NCBI GenBank assembly: GCA_016209155.1
Contig: JACQWU010000145.1
Location: forward strand, 1 to 16,997
Reading direction: 5' to 3'
Length of the DNA: 16,997 nt
Source of the DNA: Candidatus Desantisiibacteriota bacterium
Lineage (GTDB): Bacteria; JACRDZ01
In this document: piece after piece, positions 1 to 7,500 of the stretch
Layout of the letters: every line of letters starts with the position of its first letter
Numbering within the stretch: position 1 is the first letter of the stretch
Made by a program: the position numbers and the translations under genes
Notes under the pieces: model-generated
Told to the model about the DNA's origin: nothing
Database searches by the model: none
What the model saw: the letters and a program-made list of their open reading frames with translations, nothing else

Positions 1-324
1 CATAGAACCTTTGAAAATTGCTCTTGCTTTTTTATAAGCGCTGCCAGGACGCATCCAATTATTAGTTGGACCTGTATCATCTTTCTTTTTTGTGCAGATA
101 TAGGTGAGATGTTCTGTGCGTGCAACATCATTTGCCGCGGTGCGGTGAAGGAAACAACCCGGCAGTTTTTCATCATTCAAAGGAATAAGTTCACCGCTTG
201 AAACTGCCTCTTTTTCTAATTGCGCTTTTTGTTCGTTTGAGCCGGTAATCCAAACCACTTCATCCGGCTGGCAAATTTCCACGCATGATTTTATCCACGA
301 TTCCAATTCTTTAGGTTTATTCAT
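1..324 (-). CDS. pckG: Phosphoenolpyruvate carboxykinase (GTP), N-terminal part, cut by window edge
   Basis: Cytosolic enzyme interconverting oxaloacetate plus GTP with phosphoenolpyruvate, CO2 and GDP, at the entry to gluconeogenesis. Only the first 108 codons are inside the window, against about 600 residues for the family. The segment matches the GTP-PEPCK N-terminal domain: an opening like ELESWIKSCVEICQPDEVVW, the RTAANDVARTE block (residues 61-71, the region holding a substrate-binding arginine in this family) and GPTNNWM (85-91), a hallmark of the GTP-dependent rather than ATP-dependent class. The start is the ATG at 324, the first ATG before the homology begins; no clear Shine-Dalgarno precedes it. 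The gene diverges from the lipoprotein gene at 517 and looks richer in GC than its neighbours, as often seen for a conserved, well-expressed gene. Family identity is confident; completeness cannot be judged. Confidence 0.9.
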   Translation of the reverse strand, partial: MNKPKELESWIKSCVEICQPDEVVWITGSNEQKAQLEKEAVSSGELIPLNDEKLPGCFLHRTAANDVARTEHLTYICTKKKDDTGPTNNWMRPGSAYKKARAIFKGSM

Positions 325-396
325 AATTTATAAATTTTATCCGATATTATTTACGAATTTTAATCTTTTATAACACTACAGTTTCATAATTTATTG

Positions 397-425
397 ATAT
401 TAATATTATTTTTTGTCTTTGTCAA
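397..425 (-). promoter_or_regulatory. Putative sigma-70 type promoter of pckG
   Basis: On the minus strand a perfect -35 TTGACA (425-420) is followed after 17 bases by TAATAT (402-397), four of six matches to the -10 consensus. It would give a leader of about 65 nt before the ATG at 324. In such AT-rich DNA the -10 is weak evidence; the perfect -35 with ideal spacing is the stronger point. Confidence 0.45.
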
Positions 426-449
426 ATAATTAATTAATCAAAAAAATTC

Positions 450-478
450 TTGACTCCTCTACTTTTATATGGTTAAAT
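450..478 (+). promoter_or_regulatory. Putative sigma-70 type promoter of the NlpC/P60 lipoprotein gene
   Basis: TTGACT (450-455), a 17-base spacer, then TTAAAT (473-478). Transcription would begin near 485, leaving about 30 nt before the ATG at 517. It lies back to back with the putative pckG promoter, so this 192-bp intergenic region appears to serve two divergent genes. Confidence 0.35.
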
Positions 479-516
479 TAAATATAAAAAAGACAACAAA
501 ATTTGATTAAAAACCA

Positions 517-1893
517 ATGAAAAATAAACTGCTGATTATTATTTTATGTCTCTTTGCAACATCCTGCCATCATAGAGAAATTTTTTATTACGGCGCACCT
601 ACTCAACTTCCCGGGGTAATAAAAGATATGAAAACTCCCGGATTCTGGATCAGTAAAATTCAATATCCTGATAAAATTTTATTAAATGAAAACGAAATAA
701 AAGATTTGAATTTAAGTATTATTGAAAAATCTGAAGCTTTGAAGGATATCGGCAAATTTGATACAACAATAAAAAATGATGACATAAAAAACAAGATTAT
801 CGAATTGTTTGATTATAGTAAAAACGAAGATTTATATATAGTTACAGGTGAAAATAGCAAAAAAATAACAGCAAAATATTATAAGAATATATTAAAAAAT
901 ATGGATACAGGAAACATTTCCGATAAAGTTTTTGTAAAATTCGGTATAATAAACCATTATTCAAACCAGAGGTATATTCCCACTAATGACCAATTAAACG
1001 ATATCCCGGGAGAATTATTTTTTGACCAAATCCAGATTAGCGGCCTTGATGTTGGAACACCTGCCGCTGTTCTCCATGAAAGCCTTGATAAAAATTGGTT
1101 TTTTATTTGTTCCCCTATTGCGACTTTTGGATGGATAGAAAAAAAATATATTAATCTTTGCAATAAAAAGGAAATGGATTCCTATATCAATCCTGAAAAT
1201 TTCATAATATCTGTTGAACCAAAAACTGAAATTTTTCTTAATAAAGAAAGAACTAATTATTATGACTATGTAAAAATGGGGACAAAACTTCCATATAAAG
1301 TAATAGATAATTCTGACATAATCGAAATCCTGCTCCCGTCATCCGATGAAAACAGTAACTTTAAAATAATCAGCGGATTTGTGCAAAAGAACAGAATAAA
1401 TTTTGGTTATATCCCATACACACAAAGAAATATAATTGAACAGGCATTTAAATTATTGAATACACCTTACGGCTGGGGTGATATGTTTGGAGAACAGGAT
1501 TGCTCGCGTTTCATTTGCGAAATATTCGCAAGTTTCGGTATAATCCTGCCGAGAAATTCCGGGGATCAGGCAAAAACAGGAAATATCTGCGGAGAATTTA
1601 ATGAAGAAACACCTGTTAACGAAAAATTAAATGTAATAAAAGAAAAAGTCCTGCCTGGGGTAACTTTATTAAGAAGGAATGGGCATATCATGCTATATCT
1701 GGGATTATGCAATGATAAACCCTATATTATCCACGATACATGGGCATACTCAAAAAAATTGGGATTTAAAGAAGAAACCATTTTAATAAACAAAGTGGTT
1801 GTAACAGATTTATTTCTTCTTGGCGAAAACACAAAATCAGGTTCTCCAATTGAAAAAATTAACGTTATAACTAATATCTTACTGCCTGATTAA
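517..1893 (+). CDS. NlpC/P60 family cell-wall endopeptidase lipoprotein with SH3b domains
   Basis: Probably a murein-cleaving cysteine peptidase anchored to a membrane by a lipid. The 458-residue protein begins with a basic, hydrophobic signal and a lipobox-like ATS-C ending at Cys17. The middle (about 130-295) resembles the paired bacterial SH3 domains that precede the catalytic domain in the multi-domain C40 peptidases with an N-terminal stabilising domain. The catalytic NlpC/P60 domain (about 305-435) shows TPYGWGD, then DCSRF with Cys329 as nucleophile, NGHIMLYLG with His390, and His406 in YIIHD as the third polar residue. All three catalytic positions are present, so it should be active, cutting gamma-D-Glu-diamino-acid or similar peptide bonds in recycled or turned-over murein. 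No strong Shine-Dalgarno is visible, but the signal peptide fixes this start. It converges on queA with only 12 bp between them. Confidence 0.88.
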   Translation: MKNKLLIIILCLFATSCHHREIFYYGAPTQLPGVIKDMKTPGFWISKIQYPDKILLNENEIKDLNLSIIEKSEALKDIGKFDTTIKNDDIKNKIIELFDYSKNEDLYIVTGENSKKITAKYYKNILKNMDTGNISDKVFVKFGIINHYSNQRYIPTNDQLNDIPGELFFDQIQISGLDVGTPAAVLHESLDKNWFFICSPIATFGWIEKKYINLCNKKEMDSYINPENFIISVEPKTEIFLNKERTNYYDYVKMGTKLPYKVIDNSDIIEILLPSSDENSNFKIISGFVQKNRINFGYIPYTQRNIIEQAFKLLNTPYGWGDMFGEQDCSRFICEIFASFGIILPRNSGDQAKTGNICGEFNEETPVNEKLNVIKEKVLPGVTLLRRNGHIMLYLGLCNDKPYIIHDTWAYSKKLGFKEETILINKVVVTDLFLLGENTKSGSPIEKINVITNILLPD

Positions 1894-1905
1894 TATATAA
1901 AAATC

Positions 1906-2937
1906 TTATATTATAAGCATAGCATCCCCATAGCTGTAAAAACGATATTTCTCGCGGATGGCTTCTTTATATGCTTCAAGTATAAACTCGCGGCCTGCGA
2001 ATGCGGATATTAGCATGAGTAAGGTTGAACGGGGCAGATGAAAATTTGTAATTATTCTATCAACGATCTTAAAATCATAGCCGGGATAAATAAAAAGGTT
2101 TGTTTCTCCTTCCCTTTCTTTGACAATTCCATCACCAATAGCGCATGTCTCCAGCACTCTTGCTGCGGTTGTTCCTGTTGCAAACACATGTTTATTATTC
2201 ATTTTCGCAGTATTTATTATGTCTCTTGCATTTTTTCTTAATCTATAGGATTCGCTGTTCATTGTATGCTTTTCAATATCCTCAACTTCAACCGGAGCAA
2301 AAGTCCCATATCCGACATGAAGCATTATGTATGCAAGGGAAACTCCCTTTTCCTCTATCTGTTTAATCAATTCATCAGAGAAATGCAGTCCTGCTGTCGG
2401 AGCCGCTATAGAACCTTCATTTCGGGCAAATACTGTCTGGTATCTTTCCCTGTCCTCCGGCTCGCTTTCACGCTTAATATATGGGGGGAGAGGTGTTTTA
2501 CCCAATACTTCAAGAACATCCTGAAATTTTCCTTTATAAGTAAATTTAATAACGTGCTGGCCCTTTTCCATTTTCGCTATTATCACAGCTTTAAGAATGC
2601 TATCTTCAAATATAATATTTGTGCCTAAATCAACCTTACGCGAAGGTTTAACAAGCGCAATCCATACATTTTTATCTACTTTTTTTAAAAGAAGAAATTC
2701 TATAAATGCTCCTGTATCTTCTTTTTTCCCGATAAGCCTTGCAGGCATTACTTTGGTGTTGTTTAGGACAAGAACATCTTCCGGTTTTAAATATTCAAGA
2801 ATATCTTTAAAACTTTTGTGCTCAATAGTTTTGGACATACGATTAACAATCATAAGTCTTGATTCATCTCTTTTAGGATTTGGATATTGCGCAATTAATT
2901 CTTCCGGCAGTTCAAAATCAAAATCTTCAATACGCAT
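1906..2937 (-). CDS. queA: S-adenosylmethionine:tRNA ribosyltransferase-isomerase QueA
   Basis: Cytosolic enzyme that transfers and isomerises the ribosyl part of S-adenosylmethionine onto 7-aminomethyl-7-deazaguanine at the wobble base of tRNAs with GUN anticodons, giving epoxyqueuosine in the queuosine pathway. Its 343 residues are a normal family length. Visible signatures are the opening DFDFELPEELIAQYP, NNTKVMPARL (59-68), AAPTAGLHF (178-186), HVGYGTF (207-213), TGTTAARVLE (254-263), NFHLPRSTLLML (298-309) and the YSYGDAMLI end. The ATG at 2937 has a GAGG motif about 7 bases upstream and matches the conserved N-terminus. It lies 24 bp downstream of the murE relic in the same direction, so both are probably on one transcript. 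In contrast to murE it looks complete, so queA may have kept the promoter of a decaying upstream gene. Confidence 0.95.
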   Translation of the reverse strand: MRIEDFDFELPEELIAQYPNPKRDESRLMIVNRMSKTIEHKSFKDILEYLKPEDVLVLNNTKVMPARLIGKKEDTGAFIEFLLLKKVDKNVWIALVKPSRKVDLGTNIIFEDSILKAVIIAKMEKGQHVIKFTYKGKFQDVLEVLGKTPLPPYIKRESEPEDRERYQTVFARNEGSIAAPTAGLHFSDELIKQIEEKGVSLAYIMLHVGYGTFAPVEVEDIEKHTMNSESYRLRKNARDIINTAKMNNKHVFATGTTAARVLETCAIGDGIVKEREGETNLFIYPGYDFKIVDRIITNFHLPRSTLLMLISAFAGREFILEAYKEAIREKYRFYSYGDAMLII

Positions 2938-2961
2938 AAACTAGCCTCAACTTTCATAGTA

Positions 2962-3354
2962 TTATCTTTTCAGATTCTCGAAATATTTTATCACAACTTC
3001 TTTGTCACTGAATTCAATCACTTTATCTTTAAAAATCTGTTTGGTCTCATGACCTTTTCCGGCGATCAATACAAAATCCCCCTGGTTTGCAATACTTAAA
3101 GCTTTTTCAATTGCTTTTTTACGATCAATTATTTTTATATAACATCCTTTTTTATCTTTAGGTATGCCGGCTATAATTTCTCCGGCAATTTTATCAGGAT
3201 CTTCAGAATGTGGGTCATCAGATGTAATTATCACATAATCGCTGTAAGTAACAGCTATCTTCCCCATTTCCGGACGCTTAAATTTATCTCTGTCACCGGT
3301 TGCACCAAATACCAAAATTATCCTGCCGAGGGAAAGAAATTTTGCCGTTTCCAA
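2962..3354 (-). pseudogene. murE: MurE C-terminal fragment (UDP-MurNAc-tripeptide synthetase), separated from its N-terminal part
   Basis: This 130-codon open frame holds the end of the MurE central domain and its C-terminal ligase domain. Visible are GRIILVFGATGDRDKFKRP, like the GG.GDRD.GKRP block of Mur ligases, then SDYVIITSDDPHSEDP and LIAGKGHETKQI near the end, all MurE-specific. The diamino-acid recognition motif, usually DNPR in meso-diaminopimelate enzymes, reads DDPH here. The frame is -1 relative to the upstream fragment and overlaps it by 37 nt. Its first codon is TTG within homologous sequence, with no Shine-Dalgarno, so independent translation is unlikely. The preceding family segment of about 50 residues with the DYAHTPDAL motif is absent. 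I read this as the 3' part of a broken gene. Confidence 0.8.
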
Positions 3355-4127
3355 CCGACAGCAGCCATTATATTGTATACATTAAACATTCCTATTAATT
3401 TAACCTTACAATCGATAGCACCTTTCGGTGTAATTAAAGATAAAGAAGTTCCGTCAGCGCAAATTGATACATTAAAAGCGACAATATCACTTCCTCTTGA
3501 AAAACCATACGTAATTATTTTTTTACCGCATTTAACTAAATTATCGGAAAAAGGATCATCCTTATTAATCACTGCAATCCCATCGGATTCTAAATAATGA
3601 CAAAAAAGCTCTTGCTTGGCTTTTCCATATTCCTCCATTGTTTTATGATAATCCAGATGATCATGAGTAAGATTCGTAAAAATCGCTATTTTAAACTGAC
3701 TTCCCCAAACTCTTTTTTGCGCAAGAGCATGTGATGACACTTCTGCCACTACATACTCCACTTTGTTTTCAACCATTTTAGTTAAAAGGGATTGAAATTC
3801 AACGGGATCGGGAGTTGTATATTTTGGTGAAAATTTTTCCTCACCGATTTTATTATAAATAGTTCCAATAATTCCGGATTTTTTGCCGGCAACATTCAAA
3901 ATAGATTCCAATATATAAGAGGTAGTGGTTTTTCCATTAGTCCCTGTTCCCTTTTTAATCGCATTTTCTATATAATCATTACCATCAGAAGTATCCCCTT
4001 TAACAGCAACAAAAATTCCCCCCGGAAGTACCTGGCGTGAATCATGGGCAACTGATGTAAACTTCACATTAGGATCTCCCCTAACCGCCTTTATTTCAAT
4101 TGTCTTTACCAAATCACCAAGAATCAT
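3318..4127 (-). pseudogene. murE: MurE N-terminal and central-domain fragment with internal deletion and frameshift
   Basis: MurE normally adds the third amino acid (usually meso-diaminopimelate) to UDP-MurNAc-L-Ala-D-Glu in the cytosol. The fragment starts well, with an ATG at 4127 behind AAGGA and VKFTSVAHDSRQVLPGGIFVA (21-41), the UDP-binding domain. At residue 60 the text jumps from NAIKKG straight to the P-loop TGTNGKTTT (61-69). The family normally has about 55 residues between these points, so most of the end of domain 1 is missing. The central domain continues normally with TTPDP (104-108), EVSSHAL (129-135), TNLTHDHLDYH (151-161) and FNVYNIMAAVG (248-258), then runs into 11 unrelated residues and a stop. 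Together with the downstream fragment about 390 residues remain of an expected 480-500. Deletion within a real gene and assembly collapse are both possible. It precedes queA in an apparent operon. Confidence 0.8.
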
Positions 4128-4169
4128 CCCTCGTCCTTTTCTTCATTCATTGCTATTTTTAACCCTCGT

Positions 4170-4198
4170 ATGTTACATTTTTTATTTTAGAAATTCAA
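4170..4198 (-). promoter_or_regulatory. Putative promoter upstream of the murE relic
   Basis: On the minus strand TTGAAT (4198-4193), a 17-base spacer and TAACAT (4175-4170) lie about 43 bases before the murE ATG at 4127. If real, it would now mainly drive queA. Both hexamers are imperfect and the region is AT rich, so this is tentative. Confidence 0.3.
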
Positions 4199-4203
4199 GC
4201 GAA

Positions 4204-4229
4204 AATTGTTTTTGGGAATTGTTTTTGGG
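4204..4229 (+). repeat. Two tandem copies of a 13-bp unit
   Basis: AATTGTTTTTGGG occurs twice head to tail (4204-4216 and 4217-4229) without mismatch. It lies at the murE-proximal end of the gene-free segment 4128-4577, just upstream of the putative murE promoter. It looks like a simple replication-slippage duplication. Confidence 0.8.
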
Positions 4230-4272
4230 ATTTACGAAATATGTATTTGTAATATATGTATTATACAATGGG

Positions 4273-4300
4273 ATTGCTTCGCCGCTTCGCTCCTCGCAAT
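4273..4300. repeat. Short GC-rich imperfect palindrome with ATTGC/GCAAT ends
   Basis: A 28-bp element bounded by ATTGC (4273-4277) and GCAAT (4296-4300), with inner GCTTCGCCGCTTCGC. It stands out as a GC island in very AT-rich intergenic DNA. From memory, similar elements reading GCTTCGCTCCTCGCAATGAC are common interspersed repeats in many bacterial genomes; that resemblance needs a search. It sits in the same gene-free block as three other repeat elements. Confidence 0.6.
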
Positions 4301-4322
4301 GACTTTTTAAGCAGCCCCTAAA

Positions 4323-4397
4323 AAAATGCGGGTAAAGCCCATAGGTAATTACGATTACAGCATCGCAGTCAGGAGACTGCTCCTACCAGCTCCTACC
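4323..4397 (-). repeat. GTAGGAG-type palindromic repeat, intergenic copy
   Basis: Read on the minus strand this unit begins with two copies of GGTAGGAGC (4397-4389 and 4387-4379), goes through a perfect hairpin GCAGTC-TCCT-GACTGC (4380-4365) and GCGATG, and ends in a second hairpin, ATGGGC-TTTA-CCCGCAT (4342-4326). The same order, GTAGGAG then a spacer then ATGGGC-loop-GCC-ATT, recurs inside the dnaK tail at 13357-13398. The first hairpin recurs with compensatory changes at 15419-15434. These shared parts indicate a REP-like repeat family, probably moved in trans, since no transposase lies nearby. Confidence 0.65.
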
Positions 4398-4411
4398 TGC
4401 CCTTATAAATT

Positions 4412-4445
4412 TTCATGCTCCTTTGTGCTAATTTGTTGGCATGAA
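4412..4445. repeat. 7-bp inverted repeat with 20-nt loop
   Basis: TTCATGC (4412-4418) and GCATGAA (4439-4445) are perfect inverted repeats around a 20-nt loop. There is no T tract at either end, so it does not look like an intrinsic terminator. It is probably another piece of the intergenic repeat mosaic. Confidence 0.4.
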
Positions 4446-4532
4446 CGTTTCATTATAAAAATTTGAGATAATTTATAATCACTTGCTATATAAGACTTAT
4501 TTGCTAAAATCAAATTACATAACTTAATACCT

Positions 4533-4565
4533 ATGGCCAAACGCCATTGTCATTGCAATTGTGGC
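4533..4565. repeat. GGCCAAACGCC hairpin element next to the sensor kinase stop
   Basis: The stretch from ATGGCCAAACGCCATTG to GCAATTGTGGC contains a small hairpin (GGC-CAAAC-GCC) and then CATTGCAATTG. It resembles the ATGGGCAAAAGCCATTGCAAT stretch in the dnaK tail (13378-13398) and the GGGTAAAGCCCAT part of the intergenic repeat (4330-4342), so it may be a partial copy of that family. It starts 12 bp after the sensor kinase stop codon, a common site for REP-like elements. Confidence 0.4.
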
Positions 4566-4577
4566 TAAGTAATTAAA

Positions 4578-7500
4578 TTATATCTTTATTGGAATGATAA
4601 AAGAGAATGTACTGCCTTCTCCTATTTTGCTTTTCACCCATATTTTTCCTTCATGTAATTCAATATAAAGCTTAGATATAGAAAGTCCTATTCCCATGCC
4701 GCTATATTTGCGTATGATTGAGTTATCAACTTGATAAAATTTTTCAAATATTTTTTCATGCTCTTCTGGTGCAATCCCTATGCCTGTATCAGTAATATCA
4801 ATTTGAATAAAATCGTTTTTAATTTTCATGAGTTTTATTTTTATTTTCCCGTTTATGTCAGTAAATTTTATTGCATTTTCTAAAAGATTAATAATAACAC
4901 GTGCTATTTTTTTATTATCAGCATTAATTATAATTGGCTCATCAGGTAATTCCAGTGCGATTATTATTTTTTTTACTTCTGTTTTTAATTTTAAAGATAC
5001 GGCAATTTCTTTAATTAATTCATTAATATTAAAACTTACTAATTTAAGCTTCTCACCTTTTGAAACTATTTTTGCATAATTTATTAAGTTTTCTATTAAA
5101 GATTTAATATGTTCTGTCTTTTTTTGCGTAATTTTCAGTTGATTCTCAACAACAACATCTAAATGTCCCGAAGTGTTGGATAAAATCAAATCGATATAAC
5201 CTTTAATTACTGTAAGCGGTGTATTTAGTTCATGAGAGATATTGGATAAAAAATTATCTTTCATTTTATCCAGAGTTTTCAACTCTTGATTTGTTTCAAA
5301 TAATTCCTTATAAAGTAATGCATTTTCCATTGATATTGCTATTTGAGAACATAAAAGCTTTAATATTTCAATTCTTTCTTTAGTAAAAGCATATGTAATA
5401 AGATTATTTTCGAGATACAGGATTGCTAAAATATGCGATTGTTTAAGAATAGGAATACACAAAATAGATTTTGGTTTATTTTTTAATATATACTTATCCG
5501 GGTAAAAAGCATTTTTAATACCCGCATCATCTATTATTACATCTTCTAATGTATGTTTCACATAGTTTATTATATTTTTTGGGATATTCGAATATTTATC
5601 TAAAACCGTATTGTTAATTATTTCAATTTCCGTATTATTTATATTGCAAACTGCGGTCACATATAATTCATCACTTTTGCTTATAATAATTATACCTTTT
5701 TCAGCACCTGCATTTTCCATAATTATATACATCAAAGTTTTAATAAGTTTATCAAAAAATATCTGTTTACCCCAGGTGACCACTTTTACATTTGCTCCCC
5801 ATTTAATATAACACTCTATTGCTCTTCCAATATATACACCAGCGGTAATATTTCTGCCATTTTTAAGATAAAATTTACCTGCAAGCTCATAACCAAGCGC
5901 TTCTTCATGAATAAATTCATTTTTATTTGCCATCTCAATTGCCTGATCATACAATTTTATCGCAATATTTTTTTTATTTTTTAACCGGGATAATTCTGCT
6001 TTAATAAGCAGATATTTATGCTTAAAGTTTTCGGGACAATATTTTGTCCATTCTTTTAATTTATCCAAATTCGCATTTAACTTTTTTTCATATCTATCTT
6101 TATCAGATTCAGGTAAAATATAAAAATTTGCTATTACTATTAATGAATAATAAAAAACTGCTATTACTTCCGTATAAATCCCCGGAGCACTTTGAAAATA
6201 TTTTTCTCCATCAGATGCATGAATAAATGCTTCTTTATCATTTCCAAGAATGTAATTTAACATTAATTTCCATGCATAGCATTCTGTTTTTAATACTAAA
6301 GGTTCTTCTTTTTGTACTGATTTAATAAAAAAATTATCCTGATCAAATTCTTGATTTATCTGTTTAAAAGGATCACCGGGTAAATCCGTTAGTTTAACAA
6401 CAATGTTTGCCTCATTCAAATAAAAATATTTTACATTTTCATCTTTGTTGGTTTTTATGAAATCTAATGAAGTTTGCATATTATTATAGATATCATGCAA
6501 ATTATCACCTTTTGAAATACTAATAAGATTTATGCCTACAGAGCTGAATGTTGCAAATATAATATCCCCAACTTTTAATCCATAATCATAAGCTTCTTTC
6601 ATATATTTCAAAGATGTCCTTAGATGCAATTTCCAATGTGAGACATGCCCTCCGAATATTTCATATAATTTTGGTATCTGGTTTATATTTTTAAATTTGT
6701 CATTTAAGCTTAATGCTAATTGAGCAAATTTATATCCTGTTTCAATATCATGGGCAACGCCCATAAGCATTAAGGCATAAAGCATATTTGCATAAGAGGA
6801 AAATGACGAATTCCCATATTTCAAAGAAATATTTACTACTTTTAATATAGAAAGTGAAAATAATTTATGATTAGATAAATAGGAAGTTATACTTAGATCA
6901 ATTAATATTTTAATTATAATTAATTTTTCAGGATCATTCAATTCCTTAGAATTTATTATATCTTCAACTTTTCTTTTACCAATATTTTTCTTTACTTTAT
7001 TAAATTCATTTACAATCTCATTGTCCTCCGGAAATTCCGGTAAATTTAAATTGAATAATTTTAATGCCTCGATGCCGATTCTGTTTGCCTCACTGAATTT
7101 TCCCCTGCTTGAATATAATTTAATTTTGAGATTTAGGAGTTCACCTTTTTCAAATTTTGTTTTTGATCTTTTAAAAATGTTTTCAAAAAGTTTTTCAGCT
7201 TCATCAAAATTACCTGTTAGAAAATAACATTCGCATTCAATTGAATAAAGTGAGTAACACAATATGTAATTTTCATTCCAGTTTTTTTCATTTATTAAGG
7301 AAATACCAAATTGCACATATTTCAATGCAGAAAGATAAGCATTAGATTGTTTTGCCTTTTCCGCAGCTTTCAAATTAATTTCCGCAGCTTTTATTTTTTC
7401 TTCCGGTAGAGTTATAAGATCAAGAGCAAAATTAAGATGAGTTGCAATATCAAAATATTTTTCGGATAATTCATTTTTTGGTGTTTTTTGATAAATCAGG

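Larger units (their letters stand above)
4128..4577. other. 450-bp gene-free segment filled with repeats
   Basis: Lies between the sensor kinase stop and the murE start, both on the minus strand. It contains a 13-bp tandem duplication, a 28-bp GC-rich palindrome, a two-hairpin GTAGGAG repeat, a 7-bp inverted repeat and a GGCCAAACGCC hairpin. I found no tRNA, no credible open reading frame and no clear intrinsic terminator. A seven-codon minus-strand frame (4416-4393) after AAAGGAGC is part of the repeat and is not called a gene. Confidence 0.7.

Noticed and set aside
1891-1913. TAATATA/TATATTA inverted repeat between the converging lipoprotein gene and queA, as a bidirectional terminator
   Set aside because: The seven-pair stem is entirely A-T and has no clear T run, so it is too weak to call.
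4393-4416. Seven-codon minus-strand frame after AAAGGAGC, a possible leader peptide
   Set aside because: It runs into the GTAGGAG repeat and has no gene directly after it; the good ribosome site is probably accidental within repeat DNA.
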